Assembly (NCBI GenBank): GCA_001579985.1
Contig: LRSR01002692.1
Location: 1 to 39,974 of the forward strand
Length of the DNA: 39,974 nucleotides
Reading direction: 5' to 3'
DNA from: Hypsibius dujardini
Lineage: Eukaryota > Tardigrada > Eutardigrada > Parachela > Hypsibiidae
Below, piece by piece: positions 31,990 through 39,974 of this stretch. Within the stretch, counting starts at the first letter, position 1, and every line of letters starts with the position of its first letter. Below the pieces are notes generated by a model, which saw only the letters and a list, made by a program, of their open reading frames with translations, had not been told where the DNA came from and did no database searches. The position numbers and the translations under genes were made by a program.

Positions 31990-32563
31990 TCTTTTTAATT
32001 GGCGCAAAAATATGAACCTAACTAGGACAAACTAGCAAAACTAAAAATAGACAACTACTTTCCACTCAAACTAAAACAAACAAAACTAAATATTCATAGT
32101 ATTTAATATTGATTAAACGAGAAAAACTGGTTAGTTGATCAGTTTTAACTTTGGGCATCTCCACTTAGAAAAGTTAGGAAAACGTCTCTTCAAATGGTAT
32201 TACTCGTCAAACCCTTTAGCGAACAACTGAGTCAACAGTTTTGGCTAGAAAATGTGTCCTAAATCAGAACAATATTTGTTTTACTAGTTAATTAAGCCAC
32301 GTTTTTGGACTTTTCAATTTCGCGCACGGTAATAATCAAGTTCGTACCAACAAACAACACCACTTTGTGCAATATGGTAGCACGTGTACTACTGCGTAAT
32401 AACCATGACATTTTTATGGTTTCGGAATAGTCGTACCGATTGCCTAGAGGTTTCAAAAGTATTTCTGTAAAGGTATTGCGGTACTATATAGGTATAATTA
32501 ACTAATAAAAGCACCTCAGTGCTTAACGATAGTGTGGCAAAAGGAAATTCGAATGAAGAGAGT
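31990..32563. other. AT-rich repeat and 3' flank of GST copy 3
   Basis: AACTAAAAC, AAACTAG and ACAAACTA words fill 31990-32130, the same family as the left end of the window but in the other orientation. The remainder up to 32563 has no recognised feature; it contains the 3' flank of the third GST copy. Confidence 0.4.
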
Positions 32564-33704
32564 TTAGTTCTTCGGTTTTAAATCTTCCGGACAGTCGGAT
32601 TGAGCAAATTGGTCGGCCTTCTGGAAGGGCTGTAATGCCTTGAGAGCGGCATTGACGCGCCGGATGTTTACGTATTTCTCCAATGGCACCTTGAACCGTT
32701 CTGCCGCAGCGACCTGGGGAACCAGGCAGAAATCAGCCATCGTCACTTCATCACCGACACAATATTTCCCGCTTGTCGACTCTAACAGCACCTCCAGTGC
32801 GTCGAAGGCTTTAGCGATCCAGAAAGCGGCGAATTCAACCTTTTTCGACGTCTCATCCGACACCTAAAAGCAACACAATCTATGTTAATGAACATCTGAT
32901 ATTAATTGTTTTAAACGGAAACATATTAGTAGCTCATTATTTATCAAGTCAAACGTCTACAACCTAATTTTTTATTTCACCTAAAAGACATAATTAAGCT
33001 TTCAAGTAAAATGTTCTGAATTCTATAGCTTCATAATTATAGAATTAGAAAGTATAACCACGCAGCTTTACGTTCATCATTTTATATACTAAGATAATCA
33101 TTACTAGTCATTATTAATAGCTATTAATAGTAATAAAATTGCATTGCAATTATTAGTAATCATTATTAATTCGTATTATTAGAAGTAGTTACTATTATCA
33201 GTAATAAAAATTATTACTTAATTATTAGTACTTAATTACTAACAATCATTTATTATTCCTTGTAATAACTAGTAATAAATCTAAATGACTGCATTGCAAT
33301 TCAGTAAATAAAACATTAGAAACAGCATATCTCGTAATGTACTGAACCTTGTTTAAGACACTGAGGTTGTGCAGCGGCTGAATTCCTGATCCGATTATCT
33401 CAGACACTTCCCGCACACGAGCTCGCTGCAGCGTATCCTGAGGGAGGATGGGATGCTGGGGAAATTTTTCTTCGAGGTACTCCATAATAGCCAGAGATTG
33501 GGTGATGACATGGCCGTCAATCAACAAAGCCGGCACCTGCTGGAGTGGATTAATCCGTGTGTACTCTTCGCTCTTTTGCTCGCCGTTTAGCAGATGAACC
33601 GGCACCGCTTCGTACTCGATCTGCTTCCAGGCCAAAGCAATTCGGACACGCCAAGCTGAGGAGCTCCTAAAGTACGTGTGGAGTTTAGGAATACTGCTGG
33701 CCAT
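32564..33704 (-). CDS. GSTZ1: Maleylacetoacetate isomerase (zeta-class GST), copy 3
   Basis: Exons 33704-33348 and 32863-32564, phase 0, give 218 residues; human GSTZ1 has 216. Start MASSIPKLHTYFRSS. The C-terminal half, KYCVGDEVTMADFCLVPQVA and then AERFKV, is nearly the human sequence, making this the closest orthologue of the three. The catalytic loop reads SSSAWRVR: the two serines remain but the Cys of SSCS is Ser here and the next Ser is Ala, a variant resembling many bacterial maleylacetoacetate isomerases (SSASYRVR) that lack the Cys. Other glutathione-site blocks are intact (QQVPALLID, QSLAIMEYLEE). The enzyme converts maleylacetoacetate to fumarylacetoacetate in tyrosine catabolism. 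The intron lies after SVLNK, about eleven residues before the position used in copy 2. Confidence 0.92.
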
Positions 33705-34772
33705 TCTGATTGCAAAAGTAAGCTCAAGGGAAACGGCGAAACCTGCTTCAATTGGAAGTATATAATTAGACACTGCAAGTCAGTTTCAATAGCTTAATCT
33801 TTTCGAGACAGCACGTTTTATATGGACGGTATACAACTATGAGGGAACTCTGATCATGATAAGCGATTGTTTACACTGCGCGTGCGGCTGCGTACATCAC
33901 CACTCACCTTGAGTGGCTACAGACTGGCGTTAGATGATCAAATCTGGACGTTGGGCAGTTTAATGCGCGTCTGTTCTGTATGATCGTACGATTACGAGGA
34001 CGAGCAATAGAACATCTTATTAGCTGTCCCGAAACATGCAAATAGAGAGCCAAGACCCTTTACCTATAACAAGACCTATTGCACATTGGACTGCTCGGGA
34101 AAAAAAACTATACTGCAGTACATTTTTGCATCATTTTATTAGATTATTATATTATAATTCTTATTAAATATTTTTGTATCGCCTGAATATATAAAATATC
34201 ATTATTATTATTATATATATTATTATATAGCATAATTACCTTTTTTAGTTGCAAAATTTCAGGTGTGCTTGAAGAGGAAGTGACCTGAGCGGAAGCGATT
34301 CTGGGAAAAGAGGGTGGTTATGACGTCTTAATTATTTATACCAGAGACATCTGGCATCTGATTTTGAGCTACTCTTACATATGAAATTCCGGCCGGAATA
34401 CAACGAGTTCCCGTGTGTAAAATCGGATTCCCAGTACAAGACTAGGACTCTTGCCGGGTTATTTCACAAGCTGAAATTCAAAGTCCAGCTACACTATATA
34501 TATATTTAGATTTCTTCATAACCAAAACAAATCTGGCAGACCGACCGGATAGTTTGCGGAAAATATGTCCAATGTTTATTTTAGATGCCGGACCTTGTGT
34601 GATCACGAAACCAACGTTAGTATGCGAGTGTCTGGAAAGGGTATTATAACTTCTTGCCGTTGAAACATTCAGTGTGGATTGCATACACTTTTTTCCCGCA
34701 GACGCATTAGAGACTTTGCGGTAAATAACATAATAAAAATTACCCAAGACAAGAAACTGTAACTTTATATGC
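33705..34772. other. Divergent promoter region; no gene seen
   Basis: This spacer lies between the minus-strand GST copy 3 and the plus-strand tetraspan gene C. AT-rich ATTATTATT words occupy 34130-34230. The minus-strand frame at 34478-34774 shows no family feature. Confidence 0.4.
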
Positions 34773-36275
34773 ATGCATCATTACCTTTCCGCGTTGGCAT
34801 TAGAGCGCAGCAAAGTAGCTCGCACCTCGTCAAGAATGCTTCCGCCTCGAAAACATGTTCCGCTGCGGCAGGATAAGTACCAAGAATCCATCCAACGAGG
34901 ACCGAAAGCTCTCCCCGTCGCAGTTGAAGGCCAGGAAGGATGCTGTGGCCCAGAAGGATTTTGCGGCAATGGTCCACGGGGAAAGGTCAACGCTGTCGTT
35001 TTCTACCAGACTGTAAGTAACAGATGACCAAAATATTTCCCACAGTCATAATTAATAAAATATTATCAATGATAATTAATTTATGGCTACAGCTATTTTA
35101 CCCTCCCTTGTAGTGTGTGGGGCCCAATAGCGCCCCGGCTATTTTACCCCTCCCTGGGGCTCAATAGAATCCTGCCTATTTTACCCCTCCCTGAATACAT
35201 CATGAACAATAATAATGAAAATAACACCCTGGTTACTTTACCGCTCCCATGCTGTCTGTCTGTTCGTTGCCTATCCGTTCGTCTCGTTCGTCTGTCCGTC
35301 CGTCGTCCGTCGTCCGTCATCCGTCCGTTCGTTGTTCGTTTATCCGCTATCCGACAATGGGCGGACGGTCAACGGACCGACAAAGAACGAACAGACCGAC
35401 AACGGACGGATGGATAACACGGGATGGGTAAAAGAGCAGGAGCGGTTGGTGATGTTTAGAGGAATGGATAAAATAGCTTGGGTTCTACTGGGCCCAAAAC
35501 GGGAGGTAAAATAGCCACTCCTTTAATTATTATTATTAATTAAACATTGGTGCATTTTTATTAGACGTAAAAGTTATCCTTTTACGTTTCAGTGTGCGGG
35601 AATTGTGAACATTTTAAATGGCGCCTTCATGCTGAGCAGTCAGGGCAGTTTAGTGAGCGGTTCACTCATAACGGCGGGAATTTTCATGACCCTTGCAGCT
35701 ATCGCCTTACGCATCGGCTTCTGGGATCCGGAGAAGGTATTTTGCAACCTTTCATTGCGAATTCACGTTACAATGCACATCCGTTATTTTGCCGGTAAAA
35801 ATGACCCCTGTCAATGAAAATGTTTTGCAGGGAAATTTCATGGTAGCGGGTTACGGGGTCCTGTGCTGTCTCAGTCATGTAATAATTATCGGTCTCATCA
35901 TTTACACGTTCACTCAGGTATAGAACCATACTTCTTTATAACATTGCTGTTACAACGGTTTGGCCGAATGAAAAATATTAAAGTGTATTTATGGATAAAC
36001 TGATTTTTAATAATGTTGAGATTTACATTAATGTGAAGGGTCTTCTGGACTGGAAAGCCATGCTGCGAGTCGTTGACGTCCTCCTGCAGGTGCGTCAGAC
36101 ATTATTATTATTATTAGTATTACTCCGTGACAGTTTAAATTTGAATCGTTTACACGTATATATAAACGATTTTCCATTTTCCCTTCTATGACAGTTAATA
36201 TGCATTGGGTTCATGCTCACATTGAAAGGGGAAAATCTTGCTCAGCGTAGTCAATCGCAACCTTCGGAAGTGTAA
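34773..36275 (+). CDS. Four-transmembrane protein, gene A/B/C family (gene C), 5 exons
   Basis: Exons 34773-35012, 35593-35736, 35831-35917, 36039-36089 and 36195-36275 join in phase 0 to 200 residues. The head (basic, PPRKHVPLRQDKYQ) leads to GCCGPEGFCGNGPRGKVNAV, equivalent to GCCGIRGRVQWV of gene B but with an eight-residue insertion carrying an extra Cys. Helix 1 is VNILNGAFMLSS, helix 2 LITAGIFMTLAAIALRIGF, helix 3 VLCCLSHVIIIGLIIYTF, helix 4 spans exons 4 and 5 (MLRVVDVLLQ joined to LICIGFMLTLKG), and the tail is Gln/Ser-rich. Exon count, order, size pattern and phases equal those of the genes at 643-2353 and 6046-7243. Two possible starts exist: the ATG at 34773 and one at 34836 giving a head nearer in length to gene A. 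The fourth-exon acceptor (TGTGAAG) lacks a good pyrimidine tract. Confidence 0.75.
35092..35515. mobile_element. Foldback element in intron 1 of gene C, with CCGT palindromic core
   Basis: GCTATTTTACCCTCCC at the left and GGGAGGTAAAATAGC at the right are inverted, as are GGGCCCAATAG and CTACTGGGCCC just inside. The left arm carries three successive GCTATTTTACCCCTCCC-type copies and the right arm two. The core 35265-35415 is CCGT units changing midway into CGGAC units, so it is itself palindromic. The whole lies within intron 1 (35013-35592). Confidence 0.75.
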
Positions 36276-37441
36276 ACGACAAAACCTCCTATACACCGAA
36301 CGGTTTTTTTTCCAATCGGTGATTCCCCTCTTGTTACTCGAAGATTTATTTTACGTAGGCCACTTTTATGTTGGGCGATGTGTCCTCGCAACATTGTGTC
36401 TCGGAAAATATGCCCTGTCCATCAGACATTGTGTTCTTCCGAGATTGTGTCTTTCAGACCTTAAGGCATTATGTCTTTCTAACATTACTTTCTGTCCTTA
36501 CGACATTTTGTCTTACCAGATAATACGTCATTTTCAGCTGGGCCTTTTATTATATACTCCGGACTTTGTAAGCCTTTTAAACCACCCTGTTTTTAACCAG
36601 TTCTCTATTCAGTCAATTTGTAAACTATTTATTTGCAGTTGTCAGATAACCTCACTAAACATCACGCGTGCTTAAACGTTTGCTTTCTTTCTTTAAAAAA
36701 TGAAAACTTGATGTTAGAGCCTTTGAAACGGTGGTACAAATAGGGAGTAGCGTCTGACAGTAAATCCGCTGCCAGAATTTCTGGCGACAATTTGTCAATT
36801 TGGCCATAATTTCTGTGGCGACAGTACGTCCGCAACCAGAATATTGTCTCCACTTGGCCATAATGCCTGTAAAGACAGAATGTTCACGGCCAGAATGTCT
36901 GGGAACAATCTGGCCGTGGATCGGATGGGACATACAAACAGGCCGTAATGTCTGGAGGACAGAATATCGAGGCACACAAGGTCGGTCTGAACACGTTGAA
37001 TAGTAGTAGTTCGGACATCCAAAACGAGTGCGTAGCGGTTTTTGTGGTTTTAAGATTAGAGAATTTATTTCCAGTTTTTTTTGCACAAGTCACTGATGCA
37101 ACAAAGCTTATGATAGGTAAACCGGTATATTGATTTACCGATACGCAAAAACACAATGGCCTCTAGAGTCGGTTCTTTCCACCTGTGTATAGAAAGTGTT
37201 TCATGCGGAACCCAGTCAACATATATATATATATAAATAGCTGTGGACTACTGGCATATACTCTATCATTGAAAATGTATTCTAATCCGGATCCCTTACA
37301 GCAGATGACGTGTGTGCACTAGTCGAATTAAGTGCCGATCACACCTAATCCCCCTGTGATGTTTTTTTGGCGGCGAAAAATGTGCACATTTACATGTGTA
37401 GTGCCGTCGTCAATCGCCCATGCAACAAGGTGTGAGAGAGG
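36276..37441. other. Intergenic; mostly degenerate repeat
   Basis: No gene is seen between the tetraspan gene C and the Kazal gene. Most of the first 700 bases are the palindromic tandem repeat at 36350-36985. The remainder contains a (TA)n run at about 37222-37235. Confidence 0.45.
36350..36985. repeat. Degenerate tandem repeat arranged as a large imperfect palindrome
   Basis: The left half (36365-36540) repeats GACATTGTGTCTTTC-like units of about 22 to 28 bases. The right half (36770-36975) repeats GGCCATAATG.CTGTAAAGACAGAATGT-like units in roughly 30-base steps (given here with one variable base). The right unit reverse-complemented (ACATTCTGTCTTTACAGGC) resembles the left unit, so the two halves are inverted relative to each other across a 230-base centre. 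No coding sequence is supported. Confidence 0.55.
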
Positions 37442-37447
37442 TATAAA
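37442..37447 (+). promoter_or_regulatory. TATA box upstream of the Kazal gene
   Basis: TATAAA followed by TCC, in GC-richer surroundings, lies about 290 bases upstream of the chosen start codon on the same strand. A transcription start would be expected around 37470. Confidence 0.45.
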
Positions 37448-37735
37448 TCCACTTTGCTGAATTAACTTGCAGCAGACGCAGCAGTCTCAACAATTAAACC
37501 CTTTCAGACCGAATACAAAATCTTGCAACTCATAATCCCCAGCTCTCGGAACCTCAGCTGGTAGTGTAATCAAAATTACGCGAGAGAGCTTAAAGTACAG
37601 TACATCAACAGTGTCGCTTTCATTATATTTTTGTTCGCCGAGAAATTCGGACACAGCCAAACTTTTCATTTTCTCCAGAATACTTTCTCCGGTGAAATGT
37701 TTGTACTATTACAGTCTTCACCATCCCAGGGAATT

Positions 37736-39974
37736 ATGGGTAATCCTTTAGTTCTTCCCATTCTTGTCGTTGCTGTTTGCCTCCATATCAGGCAGAGTTT
37801 GGGTGTTCCCGCAGCTCCGACGCAGCAATATCGAGGAAAGGCCCTATCGATCAACTACCCCGGCAGCTCCGGGGGCTCCGCGTATGGCGGAGGCTTCCCG
37901 CAGCAGTCCGCACAGCCTATCACCTTCTACAACAGCAACCCTGGATTCAACAATAATGCCTACAGCAACGCCTACACCGGTCCAGTCCTCCGGAATGCCG
38001 ATATCCCGACATATCCGCCGTTTTGTCGGTGCTATCCACCGCAACCGGTCTGCGGAAGCGACGGCATCTCCTACGCCAGTATCTGTGACCTTGTCAACTC
38101 CATGACCGGGAACCCTGGTAAGAACCCCCAGCTCCAACCCTCGGGCAGTAATTACAATTTTAAATCAAGCTATTTAAATAAAAAAATTAATTAGAATTCG
38201 GCAGAACTGATTCAAAGTCACCATTTGAATCACTGTCGAGAAATGATTTTAAATTTAATTCAAAATATCTTTCCTACTTAAAATCATTTAAAATAAACTA
38301 AAGATTTTCAGCTGAAACCAACAAGTACAAATTTCATCCAGACACCACAGCACCAGGCAAGAGTATTCGTTTTCTGTTTTTCGGGTTGTTTTGTGATATC
38401 TGACATTTTACGAATGAGTTTTCTTTGTTACCAATGAAAAAGATTACTCTATTTATCAAATGCTTAGAGTCTGAACAACTGATATTGCAAGCGTTTCGGC
38501 ACAGGTGATTGATGGACAATATCTACTTTAAAGTATCGTGATCGAAGAAGCTATCAGCATTCTGTAGCAAAAAGGATGCCTAATTTAAAACCAAAGAATT
38601 ATTTATTTGTCCATTCCAGTGATTTTTAAACTAAAGACAAATGAGTAATAGGAGTTCAAATTTAATTAAAAATTCTTCTTCAACCAAGCCGGCCGAGTAT
38701 GAATTAAAATAAAATGAAAACTAAATTACGTAATTTCCTCGATAGACAGCGACAGTGCACGGTCATGTGACGTAATAGTTGCCCGTTGTATATGTACACA
38801 TTCGTGTGTACGACTGTGACGATTAGGGGAGACCAATTTAACGTCACACAGCTCGTGCGCTGTCGCTATCTATCTATCGAGGAATACAGTACAGTAAAAT
38901 GCTGATTATCGGTATTTTAAATCAACAGTTAAATTAATGTAAACACTATGTCAGACATTCAACATATGTAGTTAGCATCTTTAACTTCAAACAAATAATG
39001 AACTAAACATTACAAATTAATTTTAAATTAGTTTAGTAATTAAGTATCAGTAACGTGATACAAGGTAAATTTGTTTCCAGGTTACAGAGTTTAAATTTGA
39101 GATGTTTTACTTGTAATTGTAACATTCTTTCCACCTTGAATAATAATTTCTAAATTTATGCAATTGCCCACACAGGTTTGGGCTTTCGCTGCGGCACGCC
39201 ATGTCCCTGCTCCTTCAACTATACCGGTTTGTCTTCCTAGTGTTTGGCATTCTTTAAGTAACGTTATTTTATTTTTATTTTTTAATTGTGATATTTTTAA
39301 TTTCTATTTAGAGTACCAGGCAATGCAGAAACGACCATTTCGCGGAAGCTTTGTCAGCTGCTTAACCAACGGAACGACGGTGGAAAGTCCCTTGGCCCTC
39401 CAGACAGCCCTTATCTTCGATCAAAGTATACCAACATTACCGCATTACCATGTCATATTAACATAATAGTACATTACAATTGCCTCATTCATGCATATAA
39501 TAATATAGGAAAAATAAATAAAAAAAGATGAAACGCATTTTTCTCCCCGAAAAATTAGAAGTGGGAATCCGCAATGACGCTGACTGCTCCGCCGGGCAAA
39601 ACGGCCCCTGGCGCTGCCCGAATTACCCCACCGACTTCCCACCGCATCTTGCCATGAATCCTCCCGTGGAACGAAAACCCATGCCGGTGCCTACGCGTAA
39701 GCCCACCACCAAAACGGCGGAAATCGTCATTAATATCGGTGGACGTAAAGCGACCACCAAGGCCCCTCCGGGTCGACGGGGAGCCACACCGAAGAAGGAA
39801 CCCAGTATCATCATTAACACCGGCGGTGAAGAGGCACCCAAGGAAGGGAGTGAAGGGGGCGCCAAACCAGAAGGGGGTGCCGAAGGGGCGGAGCCTGCTA
39901 AAGAAGGTGGAGAAGGTCCTACTAAGGAAGGGGGAGGAGAGGGTGGAGAGCCCGCCGCGGAGGGGGGCGGAGGA
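37736..39974 (+). CDS. Secreted Kazal-type protein with repetitive acidic Gly-rich tail (3' truncated by window end)
   Basis: Exons 37736-38117, 39176-39226, 39312-39425 and 39559-39974 (open at the edge); all introns are phase 1. A signal peptide (MGNPLVLPILVVAVCLHIRQ) is followed by a Gly/Asn/Tyr-rich linker (YGGGFPQQSAQ, FNNNAYSNAY). The Kazal core is FCRCYPPQPVCGSDGISYAS plus ICDL, the CxC-x5-PVCGSDG..Y...C pattern of Kazal/follistatin serine-protease-inhibitor modules. Exons 2 and 3 add further cysteines (FRCGTPCPCSFNYTG, SFVSCLTNGTTV). Exon 4 has DADCSAGQNGPWRCPNYP and then a Pro/Thr/Lys stretch with two related copies (IVINIGGRKATTKAP and IIINTGGEEAPKEGS), ending in EGG/PKEG repeats (EGGAKPEGGAEGAEPAKEGG). 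Phase-1 symmetric exons are usual for shuffled extracellular modules. The exon 2 donor (G|GTTTGT) is weak. An ATG 39 bases upstream (37697) is an alternative start. Confidence 0.8.
38735..38884. mobile_element. 150-bp foldback element in intron 1 of the Kazal gene
   Basis: TTCCTCGATAGA and CAGCGACAGTGCACG at the left match inverted CGTGCGCTGTCGCTATC and TCTATCGAGGAA at the right; TGTGACGT also pairs further in. The right arm has one extra TATC unit. It lies within the long first intron (38118-39175), between otherwise featureless AT-rich sequence. Confidence 0.8.

Noticed and set aside
15049-33704. A metabolic gene cluster linking HSD17B10, MPV17L2 and the GSTZ triplet
   Set aside because: The genes act in different pathways, are separated by other genes and repeats, and are on both strands; adjacency alone does not support a functional unit.

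Overview
The window is nuclear DNA of an invertebrate animal. Genes are split by short GT-AG introns, intergenic DNA is AT-rich and crowded with microsatellites and inverted-repeat elements, and the recognisable proteins are metazoan: HSD17B10, MPV17L2, GSTZ1/maleylacetoacetate isomerase, a rhodopsin-class GPCR, MARVEL-type four-pass membrane proteins and a Kazal protein. There are no operons, tRNAs, rRNAs or CRISPR arrays. A small ecdysozoan such as a tardigrade would fit, but nothing in the sequence fixes the phylum.

Layout. 1-7.2 kb: two minus-strand paralogues (genes A and B) of a four-transmembrane family with a conserved CC..RG(R/K) entry motif. Between them lie two damaged plus-strand MARVEL-like copies (one truncated, one with a one-base frameshift) and a 264-bp foldback element. 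8.2-9.1 kb: a four-exon secreted protein whose N-terminal half resembles the C2/MNNL domain of Notch ligands. 9.1-10.2 kb: a CCGT-repeat tract flanked by inverted arms. 11.2-12.2 kb: an intronless, atypical GPCR. 12.8-14 kb: two inverted-repeat elements, one with arms of about 175 bp. 15.0-17.1 kb: a complete five-exon HSD17B10. 17.6-18.5 kb: more CCGT-type repeats. 18.7-23.0 kb: three MARVEL-like genes in a row on the minus strand. 23.7-25.3 kb: an unrecognised, coding-like segment with stops and a frameshift, probably a pseudogene. 26.3-27.9 kb: a complete four-exon MPV17L2. 28.0-33.7 kb: three tandem zeta-class GST genes with one intron each. 34.8-36.3 kb: gene C, the third member of the gene A/B family, with the same five-exon phase-0 structure. 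37.7 kb to the window end: a secreted Kazal-type protein with an acidic glycine-rich tail that runs off the edge.

How the genes relate. The main theme is local duplication of small membrane proteins (five MARVEL-like copies, three gene A/B/C copies) and of GSTZ (three copies with different active-site residues and different intron positions). HSD17B10 (mitochondrial branched amino-acid and fatty-acid oxidation), GSTZ (tyrosine catabolism) and MPV17L2 (mitochondrial inner membrane) are housekeeping metabolic genes and show no sign of being a functional cluster. The most unusual structural feature is the density of foldback (hairpin) elements: at least eight distinct inverted-repeat structures, several inside introns and several with tandem-repeat cores. 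I did not find a multi-gene system that I could defend as a new pathway.

All exon joins were worked out by hand from reading-frame phase, GT-AG ends and comparison between paralogues. No database search was run.
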